Positions 1 to 5,218 are shown, numbered from the stretch's first letter. The stretch is DNA of 5,296 nt from Candidatus Aenigmatarchaeota archaeon (GCA_016202845.1 JACQNW010000017.1:1-5296); one strand, 5' to 3'. Numbers and translations: made by a program. Notes: generated by a model not told the origin, from the letters alone.

Positions 1-40
1 ATGCGGACTTTTGGAGTATTGTAAAGGCCTTTGAGGAAAT

Positions 41-54
41 GACGCGTACGCGTC
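41..54. repeat. Perfect 14-bp palindrome GACGCGTACGCGTC, copy 1
   Basis: The 14 bases equal their own reverse complement and recur unchanged in the RNase Z leader at 516-529. They are far richer in C and G than the surroundings. In RNA they could form a 5-bp stem with a GTAC loop; in DNA they could be a dimer-binding site 24 bp upstream of the start codon. Confidence 0.85.
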
Positions 55-63
55 CACACAACA

Positions 64-70
64 GGAAAGG
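64..70 (+). promoter_or_regulatory. Shine-Dalgarno-like site GGAAAGG
   Basis: A purine-rich GGAAAGG sits 8 nt before the ATG at 79. Its AAAGG part and the following spacer CATTTACT are identical in front of the RNase Z ATG at 567. Complementarity to a CCUCC-type anti-Shine-Dalgarno is only partial, so this is a modest call. The shared sequence up to both ATGs nevertheless supports those starts. Confidence 0.45.
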
Positions 71-78
71 CATTTACT

Positions 79-336
79 ATGGCTAAAAGAAAACAAAAAT
101 CAAGAAAGAACAATAATTTAGAAGCGCAAAAAAGAAGAGGAAAGTCTGTCCTGACAAAAAAAGAGCTTCATTTGAACAAGCATGACGAAGAAAAGGTTGT
201 CTTGTTCGCGGCAGGCATGCTTTTCGGCATAGGAATTTCCGCAGGCATCTTGGGTTCGATAGTTTACTCTGGTTTTGTAGCCATCATTCTTGCCCTTGTC
301 CTTCTTTTGATAGAAGCCCGCCAAGAAATGAAGTAA
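79..336 (+). CDS. Small basic membrane protein, two predicted helices, unknown function
   Basis: The 85-residue product is not recognised. Residues 1-38 are strongly basic (MAKRKQKSRKNNN, then further Lys/Arg), a tail expected to stay in the cytoplasm or contact nucleic acid or phospholipid. Residues about 40-78 are almost entirely hydrophobic, broken near YSG at 63-65, and fit two short membrane helices forming a hairpin. The first is Gly-rich (GMLFGIGISAGILG). It ends in a short charged tail, EARQEMK. The ATG at 79 is chosen because the conserved leader block runs exactly to it and a purine-rich site lies 8 nt upstream. Its leader is a copy of the one before RNase Z, so the two genes may be regulated together, but nothing in the protein itself indicates a role. 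A basic N-terminus on a short hydrophobic body is typical of many uncharacterised archaeal proteins. Confidence 0.7.
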   Translation: MAKRKQKSRKNNNLEAQKRRGKSVLTKKELHLNKHDEEKVVLFAAGMLFGIGISAGILGSIVYSGFVAIILALVLLLIEARQEMK

Positions 337-356
337 TTAAATTTTCCTGTCCATCC

Positions 357-369
357 ATATATTTATATT
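357..369 (+). promoter_or_regulatory. TATA-box-like promoter for RNase Z
   Basis: The A/T-only run around ATATATTTATATTT follows the end of the membrane-protein gene. With a usual archaeal spacing of about 25 bp, transcription would begin near 385-392, giving an RNase Z 5' leader of about 175-180 nt that covers all the hairpins described below. No similar box was seen closer to the ATG at 567. Inferred from sequence only. Confidence 0.5.
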
Positions 370-435
370 TAGTTCAGATAGAATTAATATTCAGAAGACA
401 AGTTCTTTATGATCTCCTTTTCTTTGGAGTATCTG

Positions 436-453
436 CAGAGGAGGAATCCTCTG
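436..453 (+). promoter_or_regulatory. Hairpin with GGAA tetraloop (leader hairpin 2)
   Basis: CAGAGGA (436-442) pairs perfectly with TCCTCTG (447-453), a 7-bp stem closed by GGAA, a member of the GNRA tetraloop class known to stabilise RNA hairpins and make tertiary contacts. It is absent from copy 1 of the leader. Confidence 0.7.
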
Positions 454-455
454 AG

Positions 456-476
456 ATCCCAGAGGAATCTGAGGAT
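456..476 (+). promoter_or_regulatory. Second hairpin with GGAA tetraloop (leader hairpin 3)
   Basis: ATCC-CAGA (456-463) pairs with TCTG-GGAT (468-476), interrupted by one bulged A at 472. The 8-bp stem is again capped by GGAA (464-467). It begins three bases after the previous hairpin, so the two could stack. It lies in the same segment missing from copy 1. Confidence 0.65.
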
Positions 477-515
477 TGTAAAGACCTTTTCGGAGGAAAC
501 GACGCAAGGTGTATG

Positions 516-529
516 GACGCGTACGCGTC
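516..529. repeat. Perfect 14-bp palindrome GACGCGTACGCGTC, copy 2
   Basis: Identical to 41-54. Here it is flanked by segments missing from copy 1. GTGTATG (509-515) on the left can pair with CA and TACAC (539-540, 543-547) on the right with a two-base bulge, which would lengthen the hairpin built on the palindrome. GCAAG (504-508) with CTTGC (535-539) is an alternative pairing. Confidence 0.85.
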
Positions 530-566
530 GTTGGCTTGCATCTACACAGTCAAAAAGGCATTTACT

Positions 567-1484
567 ATGACCTCAATAGAAATAACATTTCTCGGCACGA
601 CAGCGGGCATACCTACGCCAAAGCGCAACCATGCTTCTGTTTATCTGAAATACCAGAGCGAGAATGAATTTACTTACCTGTTTGACTGTGGGGAAGGCAC
701 GCAGCGCCAGATTTTCTCCTCTGGCCTGAACTTTATGAGAATAAACGATATTTTTATCAGCCACTGGCATGCTGACCATTTTGCAGGGCTTATGGGCCTT
801 ATACAGACCATGAACTTGGAACAAAGGAAAAAACCGCTTTGTGTTTACGGTCCTGAAGCCGAGAATTTTGTGCCTAAGCTATTGAACATAGGCTACTTTG
901 TCCAGGGCTTTGAGGTGAATGGCGTCGATGTCAACTTTGAAAAGCATGAAATTTCTACATTAATGGAAACAAATGAATTCATGATACAGTCAATTCCGGT
1001 CAAGCATGCTATACCTGCTGTTTCATTCGCTTTTGTGGAAAAAGACAGGATAAAGATAGACAAAGCGAAGGCAAAAAAACTTGGATTGCCGGAGAAAGGA
1101 CCTCTCTATAAGCAACTGAAAGAAAAAGGGAAAGCATCATTCAAGGGGGAAAACGTGGCATTGGAAGACGTAGCACTGGTAGAGAAGGGCAAGAAAGTTG
1201 TATATTCGGGCGACACAATGGCCTGCAAGACAATAGAGGAGATATCGCAGGGCGCAGACCTTCTTATTCACGACTCTACGTTTTTTGAAGAAGATTTTGA
1301 AAAGAGTTACAGGCATGCCACCGTCGAGGACGTGCTAAGAATAGCAAAAAATGCGAATGTAAAGCAGATAATACTGACACATATTTCACGCCGTTACCAG
1401 GATACAGACGACCTGAAAGGCAAGATAAAAAATTACCCAAACGTGTCAATTGCCAAAGACTTTATGAATGTAGTTGTGAAATGA
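567..1484 (+). CDS. rnz: Ribonuclease Z (tRNA 3' processing endonuclease)
   Basis: This metallo-beta-lactamase-fold endonuclease cuts tRNA precursors after the discriminator base, producing the 3' end for CCA addition; it acts in the cytoplasm as a dimer. The 305-residue length is typical of the short form. Visible motifs: FLGTTAG (8-14), FDCGEGTQRQ (39-48), the zinc motif SHWHADH with H66, H68, D70, H71, VKHAIPAVSFAF with H147, YSGDT with D216, HDSTF (235-239), YRHAT with H250 and LTHIS with H272. The segment KKLGLPEKGPLYKQLK (170-185) matches the flexible arm (exosite) that grips the tRNA elbow. All expected metal ligands are present, so it should be active. The ATG at 567 is chosen over an in-frame ATG at 513. 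The earlier start would add 18 residues encoded by the repeated leader, whereas known family members begin right at the IEITFLGT strand, and the leader block conserved with copy 1 ends exactly at 567. The PIN gene follows after 10 bp. Confidence 0.96.
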   Translation: MTSIEITFLGTTAGIPTPKRNHASVYLKYQSENEFTYLFDCGEGTQRQIFSSGLNFMRINDIFISHWHADHFAGLMGLIQTMNLEQRKKPLCVYGPEAENFVPKLLNIGYFVQGFEVNGVDVNFEKHEISTLMETNEFMIQSIPVKHAIPAVSFAFVEKDRIKIDKAKAKKLGLPEKGPLYKQLKEKGKASFKGENVALEDVALVEKGKKVVYSGDTMACKTIEEISQGADLLIHDSTFFEEDFEKSYRHATVEDVLRIAKNANVKQIILTHISRRYQDTDDLKGKIKNYPNVSIAKDFMNVVVK

Positions 1485-1494
1485 GAATTTGGTT

Positions 1495-1989
1495 ATGATC
1501 CTAATTGACACATCAGTATACATAAGCGCTTTGACAGATCAAGAGCTTGAGAATGTATTGAGTGAAGCATCGAAAAAGTCACTAATCATGTCATCCGAAG
1601 TTATTGACAGAGAAATAAAAAAGGCTGTTAACCATCTAAGAGCAACTAACAGAAAAACTGATTCTGAAAAATTACGAGAACTTTATGATGCCTCAATAGG
1701 TGGAACAATTAAACTTACAGACAGGGTTCTTTCTATAGCAGATAAGTATTCTGATATTGTTAAAGAAAAGTTCGGAAAAGACAAGGCAAAGGAAATGGAA
1801 GACGATCTTAGAATAGTAGCATCCGCCAGCATTGCCGGGCTTAAACTTATAGGCACTTTCAACAGGAAAACTATGGCAAGCGACGACATTGTAGAGATAT
1901 ACAGGAATGTAAATAATTCTAGCAAGCTCAAAACTCCGGAATTCATAAAATCAAAAGAAAGACTACTTGAGTTTTTTGCGTCTTCTTAA
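1495..1989 (+). CDS. PIN-domain protein, probable metal-dependent ribonuclease (VapC-like)
   Basis: The 164-residue product has the PIN layout: an N-terminal strand ILIDTS with D5, an acidic helix SSEVIDREI with E40 (E35 nearby), DDLRIVASASIAGL with D103/D104, and the final strand LIGTFNRKTM where Asn123 stands in the fourth acidic position. Asn there is common in some PIN branches, so loss of activity does not follow. PIN enzymes cleave RNA with Mg or Mn; VapC toxins and rRNA/tRNA-processing factors both use this fold. The ATG at 1495 gives the usual PIN beginning; a TTG at 1489 would add two residues. It lies 10 bp after RNase Z, so co-transcription is likely. No standard antitoxin gene precedes it. 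Its last 27 bp overlap, tail to tail, a small minus-strand gene. The domain call is solid; toxin versus housekeeping RNase is undecided. Confidence 0.82.
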   Translation: MILIDTSVYISALTDQELENVLSEASKKSLIMSSEVIDREIKKAVNHLRATNRKTDSEKLRELYDASIGGTIKLTDRVLSIADKYSDIVKEKFGKDKAKEMEDDLRIVASASIAGLKLIGTFNRKTMASDDIVEIYRNVNNSSKLKTPEFIKSKERLLEFFASS

Positions 1990-2109
1990 TTCAGCATCAA
2001 TTTCTTTCGCAGTTTTTGTCCTGATAAACCTAGCAAATTCTAGCGGAGTCATACCCATTTTCTTCTTGAAATCTTCTTCATTTTTGAATGTCCCATCTTT
2101 CTTTTGCAT
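1963..2109 (-). CDS. Small charged protein, 48 residues, unknown function
   Basis: Reading the minus strand from the ATG at 2109 gives 48 codons and a TAG at 1963-1965. The product starts MQKKDGTFKNEEDF, continues with MGMTPLEFARFIR (18-30) and a likely amphipathic helix TAKEIDAELRRRKK (33-46). It is rich in Lys, Glu and Arg. Support: normal archaeal codon use (AGA/AGG, AAA/AAG, GAA), a leaderless-type TATA box centred 25 bp upstream, and the opposite strand giving only the Ser/Phe/Leu-rich pseudo-protein (1967-2158) typical of the complement of a Lys/Glu-rich gene. It fills the otherwise empty gap between the PIN gene and the next plus-strand gene, and overlaps the PIN gene's 3' end by 27 bp. 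It could be an antitoxin or small DNA-binding protein, but no family is recognised. Confidence 0.6.
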   Translation of the reverse strand: MQKKDGTFKNEEDFKKKMGMTPLEFARFIRTKTAKEIDAELRRRKKLK

Positions 2110-2121
2110 GCAATTAATTGC
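2110..2121. promoter_or_regulatory. 12-bp palindrome GCAATTAATTGC, possible operator
   Basis: A perfect palindrome abuts the start codon of the minus-strand small gene and lies about 10 bp from the shared TATA box. A dimeric regulator bound here could block the minus-strand transcript. The overlapping string GCATGCAATT (2106-2115) recurs at 2183-2192 inside the divergent gene. No regulator is identified. Confidence 0.35.
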
Positions 2122-2130
2122 GGGGCAATG

Positions 2131-2138
2131 TATTAATA
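2131..2138. promoter_or_regulatory. Palindromic TATA box TATTAATA, shared bidirectional promoter
   Basis: TATTAATA reads the same on both strands. Its centre is 25.5 bp from the minus-strand ATG (2109) and 26.5 bp from the plus-strand ATG (2161). Archaeal transcription typically begins about 25 bp from the TATA box, so one box could serve two leaderless genes. This also favours 2161 over 2152 as the plus-strand start. Confidence 0.55.
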
Positions 2139-2160
2139 GCCTAAAAAATAAATGCTAAGA

Positions 2161-2577
2161 ATGAAGATTGGAATAATAGGTAGCATGCAATTCACTGAAA
2201 AAATGGTTGAAACAAAAGGCGAACTTAATAAAAGAGGTCACAAAGCTTTCATTACAGCATTTCATCCTGCCTTTTTAGGTAAAACAAAAAAGCAAAAGGA
2301 AAATGTTAAAAAAGAGCAGCGAGGTGGAGAAATCGACACAATCAAAGAATTCTGGGATCTGATGCAAGGGGCAGACGCTGTATTGGTATTGAATTTAACT
2401 AAAAACGGAATTAAAAATTATGTTGGTGCAAACACGCTTATGGAAATAGGGTTCGCTCATGTTCTTGGCCAGAAAATATATTTCTATAACACTCTGCCAG
2501 ATATGCCTTATTGTAGGGAGGAACTGGAAGCAGTACATCCTATAATAATAAACAAAGACTTTTCTAAGATAAAATAA
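2161..2577 (+). CDS. Nucleoside 2-deoxyribosyltransferase-like protein
   Basis: The 138-residue product begins with a Rossmann-like strand, MKIGIIGSMQF, and has an acidic strand ADAVLVLNL (71-79). Its signature is GIKNYVGANTLMEIGFAHVLGQKIYF (83-108), followed by PDMPY (113-117) and a C-terminal HPIIINKDF. The NTLMEIGFA segment corresponds to the part of deoxyribosyltransferases and relatives that carries the nucleophilic glutamate, here E95. Classical members transfer deoxyribose between bases; others hydrolyse nucleotides. This short variety, frequent in small-genome archaea and bacteria, has no assigned substrate that I can name. An in-frame ATG at 2152 would add three residues (MLR), but the promoter spacing and the natural MKIGIIG beginning favour 2161. 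It is divergent from the small minus-strand gene and separated from the ATPase by 31 bp that contain a new TATA box. A nucleotide-salvage or clean-up role is inference. Confidence 0.75.
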   Translation: MKIGIIGSMQFTEKMVETKGELNKRGHKAFITAFHPAFLGKTKKQKENVKKEQRGGEIDTIKEFWDLMQGADAVLVLNLTKNGIKNYVGANTLMEIGFAHVLGQKIYFYNTLPDMPYCREELEAVHPIIINKDFSKIK

Positions 2578-2578
2578 G

Positions 2579-2589
2579 CTAAATATACT
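2579..2589 (+). promoter_or_regulatory. TATA-box-like promoter of the ATPase gene
   Basis: CTAAATATACT follows the previous stop codon by one base, and its centre lies 25 bp before the ATG at 2609. This is the spacing expected for a leaderless archaeal transcript. No purine-rich ribosome-binding site is seen in the bases directly upstream of the ATG, which agrees. Confidence 0.55.
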
Positions 2590-2608
2590 GCTCCTGACAA
2601 AAAACATC

Positions 2609-5218
2609 ATGGGAAGTGGATTGAATGCCTGGCATTCTTTGAGCATAGAAGAAACGCTGAAACAACTAAAGTCTTCTGCTGATGGACTTTCTGATTTGGA
2701 AGCATCCGCACGCATCAAGGAATATGGGCAAAATAAACTTCAGGAAGCAAAAAAGAAAAGCAAGATTTCTTTGTTTTTAAATCAGTTCAGGAATTTTCTT
2801 GTTGTTATTCTGATCATAGCTGGAATTGTTTCTTTTGCTGTTGGAGAAATCATAGATGCCGCAGCAATTTTTGCAATAGTTATTCTGAATTCCATTCTTG
2901 GATTTGTTCAGGAAAACAAGGCCGAGCATTCTTTGGAAGCATTGAAAAAAATGACTGCACCAAAGACAGTTGCTGTAAGAAATGGAAAGAAAATTGTTGT
3001 TGATTCTGTTCTGCTTGTTCCAGGAGACATTATTTATCTTGAAGCAGGGTCAAAAGTCCCGGCCGATGCAAGAATACTGGAAGAAATGAACCTGAAAATT
3101 GACGAAGCAGTCCTAACAGGCGAATCAAAGCCTGCAAGAAAGTCTCTTGATAATGTAAAATCAGAATCAGCATTGGCAGACAGGAAAAATATTATCTTTT
3201 CCGGAACAACTGTTGTATATGGCCGATGCACAGCAGTCGTCATAGAAACAGGTATGAAAACAGAGTTCGGGAAAATTGCCGAAAAACTTTCAGAGCCTGA
3301 TGAGTCTACGCCTTTGCAATTAAGGCTTGAATCTTTAGGCAAGCAACTGGGAATTATTATCATGGTTATATCTGCGGTTGTTTTTGCCGCAGGGTTTTTG
3401 CGTGGCAATTCAACGGTAGAAATGTTTTTGGTTGCTGTATCCTTGGCAGTCGCGGCAATACCCGAAGGATTGCCGGCTGTGGTTACAATTACTTTGGCAA
3501 TAGGCCTCATGAGGATGGCGCGCAAGAGAGCAATAGTAAGAAAGCTTGCGTCTGTCGAAACTCTCGGATCGGCAACTGTCATCTGCAGCGATAAGACAGG
3601 TACACTAACGCAAAACAAAATGACGGTAAGGAAAATTTTCTATAACAACCAGTCCATGGACTCGAATAATAAAATTGAAAATAAGTTGTTGTTTGAAATT
3701 GGTGTTTTATGCAACGATGCAGTTGTGAACGATTCACAAAGTGCATCAAAGCTTGCCGATAGCGAAGCTATCGGCGATCCAACAGAAATTGCATTGATAA
3801 TTTCGGCAAAGCAGCAGGATGTTGAAGACTTGCGCAAGAATTACAAAAGAATAAATGAAATCCCCTTCGAGTCTTCACGCAAGATGATGTCAGTTCTTTG
3901 CCAAAACAATAACTCTAGCATCATGTACACAAAAGGCGCGCCCGAGGTAGTATTGGAAAAATGCAACAAGATATACACTGATTCGGGCATTTCAGACCTT
4001 ACTGACGCCGACAGGAAAGCAATAATGGACGCTAATCAGGCTTTTACGAACGAAGCTTTGAGGGTTCTTGCTTTTGCATACAAAAATATTTCTGCTGAAA
4101 GCCGGTTTGCAGAAGATGACCTTGTTTTTGTCGGCTTGCAGGCGATGATCGATCCCCCAAGGACTGAGGTCAAGGATGCGATAGCTGTTTGCAAGCAGGC
4201 CGGAATGAAGGTCGTCATGATAACAGGCGACCATAAGAATACAGCAGTTGCTATTGCCAAAGAAATCGGGCTTGACATAGAATTTAGTATAACAGGCGAA
4301 GAGCTTGAAAAAATGCATGACAAGGAATTTGAATCTGTTGTTGAAAATATAACAGTATATGCAAGGACATCGCCTGAGCAGAAGCTGAGAATTACAGAAG
4401 CCCTGCGGAAAAAAGGAAACATAGTCGCCATGAGCGGCGACGGGGTAAATGACGCGCCTTCGATCAAGAAATCAGACATCGGCATAGCAGTCGGCAGCGG
4501 CACAGATGTCACAAAAGAAGCCGCTGACATGGTGCTGACGGATGACAATCTTTCCACTATAGTTTCAGCGATTGAAGAAGGCAGGGCAATTTACGACAAC
4601 ATTAAAAAATTTGTCTACTATTTGCTGAGCGCAAATGTAGGCGAGGTGGCAATAGTTTTTGCTGCAATTCTTCTTGGCCTGCCGTTGCCTTTGCTTCCTT
4701 TGATGCTATTATGGATAAACATATTGACAGACGGATTGCCTGCTCTAGCATTAGGCGTTGAACATCCTGATAAAAATATTATGAAAAGAAAGCCAAGAAA
4801 TCCAAAGGAGAAAATACTCAATAAAAAATCTATTTTGTTTATTGCCGTAGTTGCAGCAATATTTGCTGTCGGCACTCTTTTGCAATTTTATTCAGAGCTG
4901 GCAGACATAAACAAGGCGCAAACAGCTGCATTCACTACTGTTGTGCTGTTTGAATTATTCTTAGCTCTAAGCATGCGGTCAAACACGCCTTTGCATAAAA
5001 TTGGCTTGTTTAACAACAAAGAAATGATAGCAGCTCTGTTGTCTTCATTCTTCCTGCAGGTAGCTGTTGTTTATTTGCCATTCTTCAATGAAATATTCGG
5101 CACAGTACCTCTGGCATTCATGGACTGGGTGGAAATAATAGCTGTGTCTGTTTCTATACTGATAATACTGGAAATCTGGAAAACTCTAGCTTACAAAAAG
5201 GGGAAAGAGGTCTTTTAA
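2609..5218 (+). CDS. P2A-type calcium-transporting ATPase
   Basis: A complete 869-residue P-type ATPase that would pump Ca2+ out of the cytoplasm using ATP. The order is an N-terminal cation-ATPase domain (WHSLSIEETLKQL, about 8-45), M1-M2 (about 60-101), the actuator domain with TGES (170-173), M3-M4 (about 245-299) with IPEGLP (E286), the phosphorylation motif SDKTGTLT (D328 accepts phosphate), a nucleotide-binding domain with KGAPE (442-446), TGD (539-541), GDGVND (610-615), then M5-M10 (about 666-860). The ion-site residues known from SERCA all have counterparts: E286 in M4, N676 and E679 in M5 (SANVGEV), N704, T707 and D708 in M6 (NILTDG), and E782 in M8 (LFELFLAL). Sites I and II both look intact, which favours Ca2+ over the Na+/K+ type and suggests two ions, though Mn2+ cannot be excluded. 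The ATG at 2609 fits the TATA spacing and the family N-terminus. It appears to be its own transcription unit. Confidence 0.95.
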   Translation: MGSGLNAWHSLSIEETLKQLKSSADGLSDLEASARIKEYGQNKLQEAKKKSKISLFLNQFRNFLVVILIIAGIVSFAVGEIIDAAAIFAIVILNSILGFVQENKAEHSLEALKKMTAPKTVAVRNGKKIVVDSVLLVPGDIIYLEAGSKVPADARILEEMNLKIDEAVLTGESKPARKSLDNVKSESALADRKNIIFSGTTVVYGRCTAVVIETGMKTEFGKIAEKLSEPDESTPLQLRLESLGKQLGIIIMVISAVVFAAGFLRGNSTVEMFLVAVSLAVAAIPEGLPAVVTITLAIGLMRMARKRAIVRKLASVETLGSATVICSDKTGTLTQNKMTVRKIFYNNQSMDSNNKIENKLLFEIGVLCNDAVVNDSQSASKLADSEAIGDPTEIALIISAKQQDVEDLRKNYKRINEIPFESSRKMMSVLCQNNNSSIMYTKGAPEVVLEKCNKIYTDSGISDLTDADRKAIMDANQAFTNEALRVLAFAYKNISAESRFAEDDLVFVGLQAMIDPPRTEVKDAIAVCKQAGMKVVMITGDHKNTAVAIAKEIGLDIEFSITGEELEKMHDKEFESVVENITVYARTSPEQKLRITEALRKKGNIVAMSGDGVNDAPSIKKSDIGIAVGSGTDVTKEAADMVLTDDNLSTIVSAIEEGRAIYDNIKKFVYYLLSANVGEVAIVFAAILLGLPLPLLPLMLLWINILTDGLPALALGVEHPDKNIMKRKPRNPKEKILNKKSILFIAVVAAIFAVGTLLQFYSELADINKAQTAAFTTVVLFELFLALSMRSNTPLHKIGLFNNKEMIAALLSSFFLQVAVVYLPFFNEIFGTVPLAFMDWVEIIAVSVSILIILEIWKTLAYKKGKEVF
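3755..3775 (+). repeat. Perfect 9-bp inverted repeat with GAA loop inside the ATPase gene
   Basis: GCCGATAGC (3755-3763) and GCTATCGGC (3767-3775) pair without mismatch around GAA. The tip, GCGAAGC, is a DNA mini-hairpin known for unusual stability. It encodes the ADSEAIGD stretch just before the conserved GDPTE motif of the nucleotide-binding domain. It may be chance within coding sequence. Confidence 0.6.

Larger units (their letters stand above)
10..81 (+). repeat. Leader element, copy 1 (upstream of small membrane protein; 5' end probably cut by the window)
   Basis: This stretch shares ordered blocks with the leader of the RNase Z gene: TTTGGAGTAT (10-19), TGTAAAG then CCTTT (20-32), GAGGAAA then GACGC, the 14-bp palindrome at 41-54, and AAAGGCATTTACTATG (66-81), whose last three bases are the start codon of the next gene. 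Relative to copy 2 it lacks the two GGAA-loop hairpins and the segments flanking the palindrome. The short CCT/AGG stem (29-36) is present in both copies with different loops. The expected 5' arm of the first hairpin would lie before base 1. Role unknown; a cis-acting RNA leader or a dispersed repeat are the main options. Confidence 0.75.
411..569 (+). repeat. Structured leader element, copy 2 (upstream of RNase Z)
   Basis: The region from 337 to 566 has no convincing gene. It carries a TATA-like box and then this folded leader. Hairpin 1 pairs GAT/CTCC (411-417) with GGAG/ATC (426-433, one bulged T). Hairpins 2 and 3 follow at 436-453 and 456-476. A short CCTT-TTCG-GAGG hairpin lies at 485-496. 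AACGACGC (498-505) can pair with GCGTCGTT (525-532), in competition with the palindrome at 516-529. The element ends with AAAGGCATTTACTATG (554-569), identical to copy 1. Shared blocks in the same order as copy 1 show common ancestry; function is inferred to be cis-regulatory at the RNA level or a mobile repeat. It resembles no riboswitch class I can name. Confidence 0.7.

Noticed and set aside
39..86. Upstream ORF of 15 codons starting at ATG 39, preceded by GAGG
   Set aside because: The spacing from GAGG to ATG is only 2 nt, it overlaps the true start of gene 1, and the equivalent ATG in copy 2 reads a different frame. The repeat is not conserved as coding sequence.
492..505. GGAGGAAACGACG in the RNase Z leader resembles the GAGGAAA of RNase P RNA conserved region I
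   Set aside because: Only seven bases match, no partner region V or P4 strand follows within the leader, and a coding gene begins 60 bp later. A full RNase P RNA does not fit.
411..569. tRNA or C/D-box guide RNA in the folded leader
   Set aside because: There is no T-loop (GGTTCGA-like) sequence, no cloverleaf, and no convincing paired C (RTGATGA) and D (CTGA) boxes.
10..569. CRISPR array or terminal repeats of an insertion sequence
   Set aside because: There are only two copies 400 bp apart with a gene between them, in direct orientation and with internal insertions. No transposase or cas gene is present in the window.
1967..2158. Plus-strand 63-codon frame between the PIN gene and the deoxyribosyltransferase-like gene
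   Set aside because: Ser/Phe/Leu-rich product of the kind produced opposite a Lys/Glu-rich gene. The minus-strand frame explains the same bases better.
3034..3618. Long minus-strand frame (194 codons) opposite the ATPase, and similar ones at 4036-4557 and 3992-4318
   Set aside because: They lie fully within a conserved ATPase gene whose motifs are intact. Their Ser/Thr/Ala-rich products are antisense shadows.
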